From positions 310,001-374,000 of the forward strand of contig CANMNF010000001.1 in assembly GCA_947499255.1 (NCBI GenBank): a DNA stretch of 64,000 nt. The letters run 5' to 3'. The position numbers and the translations under genes were made by a program. The DNA comes from an uncultured Sphingomonadaceae bacterium. Lineage in GTDB: Bacteria; Pseudomonadota; Alphaproteobacteria; Sphingomonadales; Sphingomonadaceae. This document shows positions 9,129-18,727 of the stretch, in pieces. The stretch's first letter is position 1; every line of letters starts with the position of its first letter. The notes under the pieces are model-generated. The model was not told where the DNA came from. It saw only the letters and a list, made by a program, of their open reading frames with translations, and made no database searches.

Positions 9129-9458
9129 TTATTTTGCTGAGGCGAGTTCCACTTCGCGCTCGGCCTTGTTGGCGGCGAGGCTGAGAAGCGGTGCATCGAT
9201 TTGGGCGACAAATTGTGCGGTAAGTTCTGCGGCACATTCGTCTGCATCTTTGGCGGGAATATTGCGGTCTGATGCGTAGCGACATTTGCGTTGTGCATAA
9301 TATTGTATGCGTTCAAAAAGCGATGCGGCTGCTGTTGGTGATTGGGTTTCTTCGATGAAGAAGCGGAACTGAACATCCTCGCCTATTTCATCGGCCAAAG
9401 CTGTAAGCGGTGCAAAAAGTGCGTAAAGCGATGCGGTACAGATAATTAGAGATTTCAT
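9129..9458 (-). CDS. Small secreted protein, UrcA family-like
   Basis: The reading frame is open to 9569, but the ATG at 9458 is preferred: it has AGGGGG seven bases upstream and starts directly with a signal peptide (MKSLIICTASLYALFAPLTALADE). The mature part is about 85 residues with two cysteines, a RIQYYAQRKC segment and a second C in DADEC. That layout matches UrcA family proteins, which are small periplasmic proteins of unknown function in Sphingomonadales and Caulobacterales. The family call is tentative. A perfect CtrA-type box lies 191 bp upstream, suggesting cell-cycle control. Confidence 0.6.
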   Translation of the reverse strand: MKSLIICTASLYALFAPLTALADEIGEDVQFRFFIEETQSPTAAASLFERIQYYAQRKCRYASDRNIPAKDADECAAELTAQFVAQIDAPLLSLAANKAEREVELASAK

Positions 9459-9648
9459 ATTCAGCCCCCTGATTTTTGGTCGAAACCAAATGTCCGGCAC
9501 ACATGGCCGGTTGTAAGGCTCGTCAAAACGAAACGCTCCTCTCCCAAAAAGACGAGCGACAATGTTCACCGGATAAAACGGTAGAACGACGGTACTTGGA
9601 AATTGGGGATCGTCGCGCGCAAAGTTGGCGTGGACGATTCGTATATCG

Positions 9649-9663
9649 TTAAGACAGTATTAA
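9649..9663 (-). promoter_or_regulatory. Candidate CtrA binding site
   Basis: TTAAGACAGTATTAA is an exact TTAA-N7-TTAA, the consensus of the alphaproteobacterial cell-cycle regulator CtrA. It lies in the 275-bp non-coding gap between the minus-strand dioxygenase gene (ends at 9734) and the start of the minus-strand UrcA-like gene (9458), so it most plausibly controls the latter. Confidence 0.5.
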
Positions 9664-9733
9664 ATGCCCAAACACAAAAGGGGTCAAGGGCAAATTGTGC
9701 AGCGCACCAAATGCTTCCGATGATTTGACCGTC

Positions 9734-10366
9734 TTAGCCCCAGGGTTTTTCGCGATACCATTTGGTAATTACATATTTCACGCCCTTGCGCACCTTCATC
9801 CCGTGATGCAGCGAAGCGGCATTGAGCGATCCATCAGGGCGTTTATTGTTCCAGCACACAAGTTTGCCGATTTCGGGCTGGAAGGTCTTGCCCAACACTT
9901 TGAACCGCGTTGCTCCGCCCGCGTCCACAGCGTTGAGGTAAATCATAAAAGTCCATGTACGATTGCCAGCGACATTGCAGAACTTTTCGAAATCTGCGCC
10001 ATTGGGTTCAAAATAATCGGTGTGCGCTTTGAATTCCTGCCCCGCACTATAACGCTGGCCCTGGATTGGCTCCCCATGAGCGGGATCAATACCGTTTAGC
10101 GCCAATAACCGTTCTTCCAAATCGCGCACCGCAGGTTCGTCAGCGGCCAGATCGCAGGTTTCGCTGGTGCGGAAATAATGATCACCATCGCTATCAGCGA
10201 TAGTGGATGGGCGCCGGTCGCGGTCGATCAGAGCGATCAAATCTTGGCACAATTCCGGTGGTAGGAAACCAAGCTTATCGAACAAGGCCAGCTTAGGGCT
10301 GGGCACGCGGCGCATCTGGCCATTTTCGATCAACCGCTCAGGCGTGGCTTCTCCCGGATTCGTCAT
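9734..10366 (-). CDS. 2-oxoglutarate/Fe(II) oxygenase, prolyl 4-hydroxylase-like
   Basis: A 210-residue protein with the jelly-roll dioxygenase pattern: iron ligands H115 and D117 (HTDYF), the distal ligand H187, and K197 ten residues later in GVKYVITKWYR, which would bind 2-oxoglutarate. The spacing and the TWTFMIYLN and GGATRF segments match the prolyl 4-hydroxylase alpha-subunit family. Bacterial members hydroxylate proteins or small molecules; the substrate cannot be told from the sequence. It stands alone, between the UrcA-like gene and tRNA-His. Confidence 0.88.
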   Translation of the reverse strand: MTNPGEATPERLIENGQMRRVPSPKLALFDKLGFLPPELCQDLIALIDRDRRPSTIADSDGDHYFRTSETCDLAADEPAVRDLEERLLALNGIDPAHGEPIQGQRYSAGQEFKAHTDYFEPNGADFEKFCNVAGNRTWTFMIYLNAVDAGGATRFKVLGKTFQPEIGKLVCWNNKRPDGSLNAASLHHGMKVRKGVKYVITKWYREKPWG

Positions 10367-10569
10367 GGCGCTTGTGATAAAGCCTGGCCAACGCCGCGCA
10401 AGCCTGTGCAGGCTAGCGCAAGATTATTTCGTGCAAGGCGCATTTGCCCACTTTTCGCTTTGCAATTGCGTCATCCTATGCAACAGGCTCGCGCCCGCGT
10501 TGATGATGGCTTGACCACGCAGCGCAGACCCGTATGGCCCCTCGCTTCTGGCTTGTGTGGCTGGCATGT

Positions 10570-10647
10570 GGCGATCGTAGCTCAGTTGGTTAGAGCGCCG
10601 GTTTGTGGTACCGGAGGTCGCGGGTTCAAACCCCGTCGATCGCCCCA
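10570..10647 (+). tRNA. tRNA-His (anticodon GTG)
   Basis: A full cloverleaf: acceptor GCGATCG (10571-10577) with CGATCGC (10637-10643), D arm TAGCTCAGTTGGTTAGAGC, anticodon arm CCGGT-TTGTGGT-ACCGG, T loop TTCAAAC. The extra G at -1 (10570) faces C73, the identity pair of bacterial tRNA-His, and CCA is encoded. No integrase lies next to it. Confidence 0.96.
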
Positions 10648-10713
10648 TTTTTGCCAGTGAGAACTGCCAATTTTCAAGCCTTGAACAAAGGCACGAGCGA
10701 AGGGTTTGGCAGT

Positions 10714-11778
10714 ATGTCAACATTGTGGACTGAAGCCGACTGGGACGCCCATGAACAGGTGCAGGTGGTGCACGATCACGCTGCCAGCCTGACCGCGATT
10801 ATCGCGCTGCATTCCACCCATCTTGGCCCCGGCGCTGGCGGCACGCGCTTTTGGCATTATTCTGATCCTTCGGGCGCGATGCGTGATGCGCTGCGCCTGT
10901 CGCGCGGGATGAGTTATAAAAATGCAATGGCGGGCCTGCCGATGGGCGGCGGCAAAGCTGTCATCCTGCTGGATAAGAACCGCAGGCGCACACCTGAAAT
11001 GCTGGCCGCATTTGGCGATGCGGTTGAAGCGTTGAACGGGCGCTATGTCACTGCCGCCGATGTGGGGGCGAGTGAGGCGGACATGGTCGCGATCCGCCAG
11101 CGCACCGCGCATGTTTGCGGGTTACCGGTGGATGCAGGCACAGTTGGCGGCGATCCCGGCCCGTTTACGGCCATGGGTATTTATCACGGCATCAAAGCCG
11201 CTGTGGCGCATAAATTGGGCAAGGATCATCTCAAAGGCGTACGCGTGGCGGTGCAAGGTTGCGGCTCTGTTGGCGGCGGCGTAGCGCGTTTGTTGGCCAA
11301 GGATGGTGCGCGCCTGATCGTTGCCGACATCAATGAAGCGCGCGCAAAGGCGCTGGCTTCCGAAATAGATGGTAAAGCCGTGGCAGCTGATCGGATCATG
11401 GGGACACCTTGTGATGTTTTCAGCCCCAATGCCCTTGGCGCTGTTCTTGATGATGCAGGCATTGCGCAGCTGGATTGCGCAATTGTGGCAGGCGGGGCGA
11501 ACAACCAACTCGCGCGGCCTGAACACGGCGATCAGTTAAGCGGGCGCGGCATCCTGTACGCCCCCGATTACGTGATCAATGCAGGTGGCATCATCAATGT
11601 AAGCCTGGAGTATCTCGCCCGCGAACGCGCAGAGCCAAGCGACATTAATGGCCTGCGTGAACGCATCGCGCAGATCCCTGTTCGCTTGACCCAGATCTGG
11701 TCGCAAAGCGATGCGAGCGGTAAGGGTGCGCACACCATCGCGGATGCCATGGCGCGTAAGTTGATCGGTCGCAGCTGA
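10714..11778 (+). CDS. Glu/Leu/Phe/Val dehydrogenase family protein (leucine dehydrogenase-like)
   Basis: A 354-residue amino acid dehydrogenase. The ATG at 10714 is chosen because the longer frame runs back into tRNA-His. The N-terminal domain carries the glycine-rich LGPGAGGTRF and GLPMGGGKAVIL with the catalytic lysine; the Rossmann domain has VAVQGCGSVGGGVARLL. The length and the short GGGK loop fit the leucine dehydrogenase branch rather than the hexameric glutamate dehydrogenases. The family reversibly deaminates branched-chain or aromatic amino acids with NAD+. Exact substrate not determined. Confidence 0.88.
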   Translation: MSTLWTEADWDAHEQVQVVHDHAASLTAIIALHSTHLGPGAGGTRFWHYSDPSGAMRDALRLSRGMSYKNAMAGLPMGGGKAVILLDKNRRRTPEMLAAFGDAVEALNGRYVTAADVGASEADMVAIRQRTAHVCGLPVDAGTVGGDPGPFTAMGIYHGIKAAVAHKLGKDHLKGVRVAVQGCGSVGGGVARLLAKDGARLIVADINEARAKALASEIDGKAVAADRIMGTPCDVFSPNALGAVLDDAGIAQLDCAIVAGGANNQLARPEHGDQLSGRGILYAPDYVINAGGIINVSLEYLARERAEPSDINGLRERIAQIPVRLTQIWSQSDASGKGAHTIADAMARKLIGRS

Positions 11779-11857
11779 TTTAGCTAGCGATTTCCTCCGG
11801 TTTCGCTTGCCGGGAGGGCGGGCAGATGGCACATAGCGACAAATAGAAAATCGCTCT

Positions 11858-12601
11858 GTGATCATGCACTTTTACGCCAATCCCACACGCTTTCTGAAGC
11901 TCGCCAAATGGCTTACTCCGCTTTTTTTGATTAGCGGGATTTTGCTGGCGTCTGGCGCAGTGGCTTGGGGCTATTTCATGGTTCCGCCCGATCGCCTGAT
12001 GGGGGAAACGGTGCGTATCTTGTTCATCCATGTGCCCGCCGCATGGCTTGGCATGGCCGGATGGACGTCCATTGCGATTGCCAGCTTGATTGAGCTTGTG
12101 TGGCGACACCCGCTGGCCACGATTGCCGCGCGCGCCAGTGCGGTGCCAGGCGCAGTGTTTTGTTTTGTGTGCCTTGCCACCGGATCAATCTGGGGCAGGC
12201 CGACTTGGGGCACATGGTGGGTGTGGGACGGGCGGCTCACCTCGATGCTGGTCCTGCTGTTCTTGTATTTCGGCTATATCGCGCTTTCCAGCTCGCTGGC
12301 GCGCGAAGGGCAATCGAGCCGCATAGCCGCCATCTTTGGCTTGGTAGGCGCGATCAACGTGCCGATTATCAACCGCTCCGTTGTCTGGTGGAATTCGCTC
12401 CACCAACCGCCCAGCATCACCACCGGCGGCAGCGCGATTGATGGAGTGTTCCTGTGGCCGCTGCTGGCCGCCACCATTGGTTTCTCGCTGCTGTTTGGCG
12501 CCGTGGTGCTCATGCAGATGCGCGCATTATTGGCAGATTTGCAATCAGAGGCGCGCTTGCGCCGTAAAGCCATGCAAGCAGAAGAGGCGGTGACAGCATG
12601 A
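11858..12601 (+). CDS. ccmC: Heme exporter subunit CcmC
   Basis: A 247-residue six-helix membrane protein, first gene of a seven-gene System I cytochrome c maturation operon. It has the tryptophan-rich periplasmic heme-handling signature of the family (RPTWGTWWVWDGRLTS) and conserved histidines in LFIHVPAAW and WWNSLHQP. It presents heme to CcmE with CcmD. GTG at 11858 or ATG at 11864 could be the start. ccmD begins in its stop codon (ATGA overlap). Confidence 0.96.
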   Translation: MIMHFYANPTRFLKLAKWLTPLFLISGILLASGAVAWGYFMVPPDRLMGETVRILFIHVPAAWLGMAGWTSIAIASLIELVWRHPLATIAARASAVPGAVFCFVCLATGSIWGRPTWGTWWVWDGRLTSMLVLLFLYFGYIALSSSLAREGQSSRIAAIFGLVGAINVPIINRSVVWWNSLHQPPSITTGGSAIDGVFLWPLLAATIGFSLLFGAVVLMQMRALLADLQSEARLRRKAMQAEEAVTA

Positions 12602-12738
12602 GGGAAGGGTTAGACCAATGGCTGTTCGTCCATGGTGCCTATTTCGTGGCGATCGTTAGCATTGTGCTGCTTGTCGCGTGGAGTTGGCGGGATATGCGCC
12701 GTGCGGAAAAGCGCCGAGAGGAAACGCGCCGAAAATGA
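12598..12738 (+). CDS. ccmD: Heme exporter protein CcmD
   Basis: A 46-residue protein starting MREGLDQWLFVHGAYF, then one transmembrane helix (FVAIVSIVLLVAWSW) and a highly basic tail (RRAEKRREETRRK). This is the standard CcmD layout: a small bitopic protein needed for release of holo-CcmE from the CcmABC complex. ATG overlaps the ccmC stop and ccmE follows after ten bases. Confidence 0.9.
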   Translation: MREGLDQWLFVHGAYFVAIVSIVLLVAWSWRDMRRAEKRREETRRK

Positions 12739-12748
12739 GTAAGCTTTC

Positions 12749-13210
12749 ATGAAATCAGGCCTCAAACCCAAGCATCAGCGCCTCGTGTTGATCAGCATTG
12801 CATTGATCGCGCTCGTCGGCGCTGCATTGCTCGCCGCTTACGCGCTGCGCAATCAGGCGAGCTATTTTTACGTGCCTGCCGATATCGAATCTGATCCACC
12901 GCAAGTGGGTCAGGCCATTCGATTGGGCGGCATGGTCGAAGTCGGCTCGATCAACACGGCGACAGATGGGATCACCACCAATTTCATCGTGCAGGATGGC
13001 ATCGCCCGCGTCCCGGTGCAGTTTGCCGGCATTTTGCCTGACCTGTTTGTCGAAGGATCTGGCGTTGTTGCGGAAGGCCGGATGGAAGATGGCGGTACAT
13101 TTGTTGCCGATAATCTGCTTGCCAAACATGATGAGAATTACATGCCGAAAGAGCTTGAAGGCATGGAAACCGCGCAAATGCGCGAAGCCTTGGAGGCAAG
13201 CGTCGAGTGA
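12749..13210 (+). CDS. ccmE: Cytochrome c-type biogenesis heme chaperone CcmE
   Basis: A 153-residue protein with an N-terminal membrane anchor (LVLISIALIALVGAALLAAYAL) and a periplasmic OB-fold domain. The heme-binding histidine lies in LAKHDENYMP, the family signature. It carries heme covalently from CcmC to CcmF. The stop overlaps the GTG start of ccmF. Confidence 0.96.
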   Translation: MKSGLKPKHQRLVLISIALIALVGAALLAAYALRNQASYFYVPADIESDPPQVGQAIRLGGMVEVGSINTATDGITTNFIVQDGIARVPVQFAGILPDLFVEGSGVVAEGRMEDGGTFVADNLLAKHDENYMPKELEGMETAQMREALEASVE

Positions 13211-15162
13211 TTGCAGAAATTGGCCTGATCGCGCTGTGGCTATCCGCAGCATTGGCGGCATTGCAATTGCTTGGCGCGGTTGCAGGGGTGCGCGACGATA
13301 AATCGGACATTGCCGCTCTTGTGCGTCCTGCGGCTAGTTTGCAGGCCTTGTTGTGCGCGATAGCGTTTGTGGCGCTGCTGTGGGTTTTTGCAATAACCGA
13401 TCTTTCAGTGAAACTGGTCGCGAGCAATTCGCATTCGCTCAAGCCGATGATTTTCAAGCTGTCGGGCGCGTGGGGCAATCATGAAGGCTCGATGCTGTTA
13501 TGGATTACAGTGATGGCTGTTGCAGGCGGCGCAATTGCATTGCTGGAACGGCGTCTGCCTGAAAAAACGATGATGGCCACCTTGGGCGCGCAGGCGTTTG
13601 TCGGGCTTGGTTTTTATGCCTTCCTGCTGTTGTCTTCCAACCCGTTTGAGCGGCTTGTCGAAACGCCGATTGAAGGCAATGGCCTCAATCCGCTGTTGCA
13701 GGACATTGGTCTCGCCTTCCATCCGCCCACGCTTTACATCGGTTATGTCGGCCTGTCGGTAGCGTTCAGTTTTGCTGTTGGCGCATTGTTGACCAAGCAA
13801 GTGACACCAGAATTTGCCCGCGTCATGCGGCCGTGGGTGCTGGCGGCTTGGATCTTCCTCACTATTGGCATTACGGCTGGATCTTACTGGGCGTATTATG
13901 AGCTGGGCTGGGGTGGCTGGTGGTTCTGGGATCCGGTGGAGAATGCCTCGTTAATGCCGTGGCTGGCCGCGACGGCGCTGCTGCATTCGGCCAGTGTTTT
14001 GGCCGCGCGCGATGCTTTGCGAACGTGGACCATTATGCTGGGCGTGATTGCCTTTTCGATGAGTATGCTGGGCACTTTCCTGGTGCGCTCTGGCATTTTG
14101 ACCAGTGTGCACGCCTTCGCTGTCGATCCAGAGCGGGGGAGCTTTATCCTTGGCCTGCTGATCTTGTATATCGGCGGGGCTTTGGCGGTTTTCGCCTTGC
14201 GCGCTAACACCGTGGCGGAGGGCAAACGCTTTGCCTTGCTTAGCCGTGAAGGCGCGCTGGTGGTGAACAATATCGCGCTGTCGGCTATTTTGGGGATCGT
14301 GCTCTTGGGGACGCTCTATCCGCTATTGACCGAGGCGTTCGATGTGCGCGTTTCCGTTGGCCCGCCTTACTTCAATCCGGTGGGCGCGATTTTCTTTCTG
14401 CCGATGTTGTTGGTGATGATGGTCGGGCCGCTGCTGCGCTGGCGGATGGATTCGCCGGGGCGGATCCAGCTGCCTGTTATGATTGCTCTGGGGGCAGGGT
14501 TTGCCACGCTTGTTCTGGTGTTTCTGTTCGCCGATGTGACAATCCTGCCGTGGCTTGGTCTTGGGCTTTCCATCGCGGTTGGCATTGCCAGCTTTATGCC
14601 GATGCGCGGGCGTTCCTTGCGCCGCGCGCCGCTATCTACCTGGGGCATGTGTGTGGCGCATTTCGGTGTTGCCGTGGCGCTATTTGGCATGTCCGCTGAT
14701 AGCGCTTTTCAGCAAGAGCGGCTTGTCGCTGCTGATGTTGGTGATGTGGTCGAAGTTGGTCCCTGGACTGCGACTTTGGATGCCGTTGCTCCTGTTGCCG
14801 GTCCCAACTGGACCGCGATGCAAGCCAATATAAGAGTGCGCCATGGCGATGGCCGTGACCGTCCGGCAAAGCCACAATCCCGCAGTTTCTGGAGCCCGGC
14901 ACAGGAAACCAGTGAAGTGGCGCTTGTCACCCGCTGGAACGGACAGCTTTACGTGGCCGTGGGCAATCAGGCGCCCGATGGCCGCTGGCAATTGCGCCTT
15001 TGGTGGAAGCCGTTTGTGACCTTTATCTGGTATGGCGGCTTGCTGATTGCCTTTGGCGGAGCTTTGTCGCTGGTAGGCCGCCTGGCAACCGATCTGCGCC
15101 GCCGCGAAGCTGTGCGCAAAGGTAATGAGCGGCGCCAGGATATGGCGGAGCTGCACGCATGA
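13207..15162 (+). CDS. ccmF: Heme lyase CcmF
   Basis: A 651-residue polytopic membrane protein. The heme-handling WWD motif is seen as WGGWWFWDPVENASLMPW, with the flanking histidines in NHEGSMLLW and FHPPTLYIGYVG. CcmF with CcmH ligates heme to apocytochrome c in the periplasm. It overlaps both ccmE and ccmG by four bases. Confidence 0.97.
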   Translation: MIAEIGLIALWLSAALAALQLLGAVAGVRDDKSDIAALVRPAASLQALLCAIAFVALLWVFAITDLSVKLVASNSHSLKPMIFKLSGAWGNHEGSMLLWITVMAVAGGAIALLERRLPEKTMMATLGAQAFVGLGFYAFLLLSSNPFERLVETPIEGNGLNPLLQDIGLAFHPPTLYIGYVGLSVAFSFAVGALLTKQVTPEFARVMRPWVLAAWIFLTIGITAGSYWAYYELGWGGWWFWDPVENASLMPWLAATALLHSASVLAARDALRTWTIMLGVIAFSMSMLGTFLVRSGILTSVHAFAVDPERGSFILGLLILYIGGALAVFALRANTVAEGKRFALLSREGALVVNNIALSAILGIVLLGTLYPLLTEAFDVRVSVGPPYFNPVGAIFFLPMLLVMMVGPLLRWRMDSPGRIQLPVMIALGAGFATLVLVFLFADVTILPWLGLGLSIAVGIASFMPMRGRSLRRAPLSTWGMCVAHFGVAVALFGMSADSAFQQERLVAADVGDVVEVGPWTATLDAVAPVAGPNWTAMQANIRVRHGDGRDRPAKPQSRSFWSPAQETSEVALVTRWNGQLYVAVGNQAPDGRWQLRLWWKPFVTFIWYGGLLIAFGGALSLVGRLATDLRRREAVRKGNERRQDMAELHA

Positions 15163-15695
15163 CGGGCGTTCGCTGGGGTCTGTGGATCATTGTCGGCGTT
15201 ACTGCGGGCCTGTTTGGCCTGTTCGCCTATCAATTGACGCAGCCCAAGGATGAGTTCGTCGAATCTGCGATGGTCGGCAAGCAAATGCCTGATTTCGATC
15301 TTCCAGCGGCAAGCGCAACCCGGCCCGGTCTTGCTACTGGAGATTTGGCAGATGGTACGCCCAAATTGCTCAATGTCTTTGCCAGTTGGTGCATCCCATG
15401 CGCTGCCGAAGCGCCTTATCTGGAAGAGCTGGAGCGCAACGGCGCGCAGATTGTGGCCGTGGCCATTCGGGACAAGCCCGAAGATGTGGACCGCTTTCTC
15501 ACCATTTATGGCAATCCGTTCACCCGCATTGGCCGCGATGATATCAGCGAAGTGCAGCTCTCCATCGGTTCATCCGGTGTGCCAGAGACATTCGTGATTG
15601 ATGGCAAAGGCCGCATCACCCACCAACATATCGGCGATATTCGCGCAGAGCATGTGCCGATGCTGTTGCGCGAATTGAAGGAGGCCGGCGCATGA
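15159..15695 (+). CDS. ccmG: Thiol:disulfide oxidoreductase CcmG/DsbE
   Basis: A 178-residue protein with a single N-terminal membrane anchor and a thioredoxin fold. The active site is WCIPC within NVFASWCIPCAAEAP, and the cis-proline region is SSGVPETFVID. CcmG keeps the CxxCH cysteines of apocytochrome c reduced, through CcmH. Overlaps its neighbours by four bases. Confidence 0.95.
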   Translation: MTGVRWGLWIIVGVTAGLFGLFAYQLTQPKDEFVESAMVGKQMPDFDLPAASATRPGLATGDLADGTPKLLNVFASWCIPCAAEAPYLEELERNGAQIVAVAIRDKPEDVDRFLTIYGNPFTRIGRDDISEVQLSIGSSGVPETFVIDGKGRITHQHIGDIRAEHVPMLLRELKEAGA

Positions 15696-16105
15696 AAAAG
15701 CTCATTTCGCTGATCATGGCAGTAAGCCTGCTCACCCCGCTTCCGGTGACGGCGCAGGACACGATGCCGCCTGCGCCGCTCGCTTATCAACAGCTCGATG
15801 ATCCCGCACAAGAGGCCGAGGCGCGTGATCTCATGCACACTTTGCGGTGCCTTAAATGTCAGAGCCAATCTATCGCAGATAGCGATGCGCCTATGGCTGG
15901 TGATATGCGCCATCAGGTCCGCTCGCGCATTCTGGCGGGTGAAGAGCCAGAGGCAATCCGTGCTTGGCTGGTGGAGCGGTATGGCGATTATGTCAGCTAC
16001 ACCCCCACGGTGAGCAGCACGACTTGGCCGCTTTTTGCAATCCCCGTTTTGCTGCTCGCGATCTGCGGGTTCGTTTTCGCTAGCAGGATGCGTCGCCGCT
16101 CATGA
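15692..16105 (+). CDS. ccmH: Cytochrome c-type biogenesis protein CcmH/CycL
   Basis: A 137-residue protein with a signal peptide, the redox pair in LRCLKCQSQSIADS (the family LRCxxCQ motif), and a C-terminal membrane helix. The DMRHQVRSRILAGEEPEAI and RYGDYVSYTP segments are typical. It takes electrons from CcmG and presents apocytochrome to CcmF. Confidence 0.94.
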   Translation: MKKLISLIMAVSLLTPLPVTAQDTMPPAPLAYQQLDDPAQEAEARDLMHTLRCLKCQSQSIADSDAPMAGDMRHQVRSRILAGEEPEAIRAWLVERYGDYVSYTPTVSSTTWPLFAIPVLLLAICGFVFASRMRRRS

Positions 16106-16773
16106 TCTGGTTCATCGCTATTTTGGTGGCCCTTGTGGCCTTTGCCGCTGCTGTGGCTTTTTTCCGTTTAAAGCGCTCTTTGTGGATGAGTTTTCTGGCC
16201 GCCCTGGCTTTTGGCTTGGCGGGATATGCAATGCAGGCCAGCCCGGATTTGCCAGGCAGTCCCAAGGCGCCTGAGGACGCACGGCCCGATGATGGCTTTG
16301 ATAGTATAGAGGCGCGCAAACAACTGTTGGATGATGCGGATCGTTCGCGTTCCGCTTTGATGATCACAGCAGACGCAATGGCACGCCAAAGGCGGTATTC
16401 CGATGCGGCAACGCTGTATAACGGGATCACGTTGGATAATCCGCAGGATTTCGATGCGTGGCTGGGCAAAGGCAATGCGTTGGTCGATCATGCCAATGGC
16501 GCGCTGACACCGCCTGCGGTTTATGCCTACAGGCAGGCGGCGGATTTGAAGCCAACGCATCCGGGGCCAGGGTATTTCCTTGGCGTTGCTTTGATCCGCC
16601 AAGGGCGCATGATGGAAGCGCGGCAAGTGTGGCGCGATACCGTTGAAGAAGCGCCAGAAGGCGCTGCTGGCTTGCCACAGATTATTGGTCAGTTGGACCG
16701 GTTGGAAGGTCTTTTGGGTGTGCCGGAAGATCAACGCCTGAACGCGGCACCTCCCGTAGAAGAAACAGAATAG
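16102..16773 (+). CDS. CcmI/CycH-like TPR cytochrome c biogenesis protein
   Basis: A 223-residue protein with two N-terminal membrane helices followed by a soluble domain of tetratricopeptide-like repeats (ADAMARQRRYSDAATLYNGITLDNPQDFDAW, then PAVYAYRQAADLKPTHPGPGYFLG). CcmI-type proteins bind the C-terminal helix of apocytochromes. It is shorter than the large CcmI of Rhodobacter. It overlaps ccmH by four bases and ends the ccm operon. Confidence 0.85.
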   Translation: MIWFIAILVALVAFAAAVAFFRLKRSLWMSFLAALAFGLAGYAMQASPDLPGSPKAPEDARPDDGFDSIEARKQLLDDADRSRSALMITADAMARQRRYSDAATLYNGITLDNPQDFDAWLGKGNALVDHANGALTPPAVYAYRQAADLKPTHPGPGYFLGVALIRQGRMMEARQVWRDTVEEAPEGAAGLPQIIGQLDRLEGLLGVPEDQRLNAAPPVEETE

Positions 16774-16831
16774 CATTGTTGCGCTGCACAACGTTGCGGC
16801 GCGGTGATCACGCTGCTATGCGCCGCTGCCT

Positions 16832-18724
16832 ATGAGTGCAGCCGGACAGGAAAGCGGCAAGGCGAAAGCCAAGCTTGCTGCGGGGGCCATCGGTATCGTT
16901 TTTGGCGATATCGGTACGAGTCCTTTGTACGCTTTTCGCGAAACCTTTCGTGGTGCGCACACGCTACCTATCGATGATTTGCATATTCTGGGCGTTGTCA
17001 GCTTGATTTTTTGGTCGATGACGCTGGTCGTCTCGATTCAATACGTGTCCATCTTAATGCGCGCAGACAATAAAGGGCAGGGCGGTTCACTCGCGCTGGT
17101 GGCTTTGTTGTCGAGCAATCTGGGCAAATCGAAATATGGCTGGCTGATTGTGCTTTTGGGCGTGTTTGCAACGGCGCTCTTTTACGGCGATTCCATGATA
17201 ACGCCTGCGATTTCGGTCCTCTCAGCGGTTGAGGGATTGACCGTTGTTGAGAGCAGCCTGCAACCGCTTGTAATCCCTATTGCATTGGTATTGCTGGTTT
17301 TTCTGTTTATCCTGCAGAAGCGCGGGACGGCCAAAGTCGGCGCGCTCTTCGCGCCGGTAATGATGGTCTATTTCACCGTCATCGCTTTCCTTGGCATCAT
17401 GCAAATCTGGGGCACGCCGGAAATTCTGTGGGCGCTCAATCCTTGGTATGCGGTGCAATTCTTCATCACCGATAAGTGGTTTGCCTTCCTCGCGCTCGGC
17501 TCTGTCGTGTTGGCTGTAACGGGTTCAGAAGCGCTCTATTCTGACATGGGACATTTTGGCCGGGGGCCGATGCGCCTGTCATGGTTCGGTTTTGTGATGC
17601 CGTGCCTGCTGCTCAACTATTTCGGGCAAGGGGCGATGATTATGGGGCTGCCCGAAGCAGCAGCAGAAGAGGCGATCAACAACCCGTTCTTCTTCCTCGC
17701 AGATGAAGCATACCGTTTGCCGCTAGTGATTCTCGCCACCGTCGCGACCTTTATCGCCAGCCAAGCGGTGATTTCCGGCGCATTCTCGATCACCCACCAG
17801 GCAATTCAGCTCGGCTTTGTGCCGCGACTGTCAATCCGTCACACATCGGACGAGCATTCCGGCCAGATTTACATTCCGATTGTCAACTGGGCGCTGATGG
17901 TGGCGGTGATCATTCTGGTGCTGACGTTCCAGAACTCATCCAACCTTGCCAGCGCTTATGGCATCGCGGTGACGGGGGCGGTGACGATCGATACAGTCAT
18001 GATGGGCGTCTTGTTTGTGGGCGTGTGGAAATGGCGATTGTTCTTGGCGATACCTGTTGTGCTGCTGTTCCTGATCGTCGACGGCGCCTATTTCGCGGCA
18101 AACCTGACGAAAGTGCCCGATGGCGGGTGGTTCCCGCTTATGGTGGGCGCGATTGCTTTCACCATGCTCACCACATGGGCAAGAGGGCGCAAACTGATGC
18201 GCGACAGGATGACGGAGATGGGGCTGCCGCTCGATATCTTCGCGAAATCTGCCCGCTCCAGCACAGCAAGAGTGCCCGGAACCGCGATTTTCATGAATTC
18301 CGGCAGCAAAGGGACACCTTCTGCGCTGCTCCACAATATCAAGCACAACAAAGTGCTGCACGAGCGGGTGGTCGTGCTCACTGTCCAAATTGCTGACGAA
18401 CCGTATGTGGACCCTGCAAATCGCTGTGAAGTGATGGACCTTGGTGACGGTTTTTACCGCATTGTGTTGCATTACGGCTTTATGGAAGAGACCAATGTGC
18501 CGCGAACATTGGCGCGCCGCGATATCTGCGGGGGGCCGTTCGATATGATGCAAACAAGCTTCTTCCTATCGCGCCAAACGCTGCTGACGGCGGAAAATCC
18601 AGGCATGATGATCTGGCGAGAAAAGCTGTTCGCGTGGATGATGCGCAATGCCGCAACGCCGATGGAGTTCTTCCGGCTGCCGACAAACCGTGTGGTTGAG
18701 CTGGGCAGTCAGGTGGAGATTTAG
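16832..18724 (+). CDS. kup: Low-affinity potassium uptake protein Kup
   Basis: A 630-residue K+/H+ symporter. The N-terminal family signature is present ([19 protein letters not shown]), followed by about twelve membrane helices and the long cytoplasmic C-terminal domain ([16 protein letters not shown], then the conserved [11 protein letters not shown]). It is convergent with yciB, with only three bases between the two stops and no obvious terminator. Confidence 0.96.
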   Translation: MSAAGQESGKAKAKLAAGAIGIVFGDIGTSPLYAFRETFRGAHTLPIDDLHILGVVSLIFWSMTLVVSIQYVSILMRADNKGQGGSLALVALLSSNLGKSKYGWLIVLLGVFATALFYGDSMITPAISVLSAVEGLTVVESSLQPLVIPIALVLLVFLFILQKRGTAKVGALFAPVMMVYFTVIAFLGIMQIWGTPEILWALNPWYAVQFFITDKWFAFLALGSVVLAVTGSEALYSDMGHFGRGPMRLSWFGFVMPCLLLNYFGQGAMIMGLPEAAAEEAINNPFFFLADEAYRLPLVILATVATFIASQAVISGAFSITHQAIQLGFVPRLSIRHTSDEHSGQIYIPIVNWALMVAVIILVLTFQNSSNLASAYGIAVTGAVTIDTVMMGVLFVGVWKWRLFLAIPVVLLFLIVDGAYFAANLTKVPDGGWFPLMVGAIAFTMLTTWARGRKLMRDRMTEMGLPLDIFAKSARSSTARVPGTAIFMNSGSKGTPSALLHNIKHNKVLHERVVVLTVQIADEPYVDPANRCEVMDLGDGFYRIVLHYGFMEETNVPRTLARRDICGGPFDMMQTSFFLSRQTLLTAENPGMMIWREKLFAWMMRNAATPMEFFRLPTNRVVELGSQVEI

Positions 18725-18727
18725 AGC

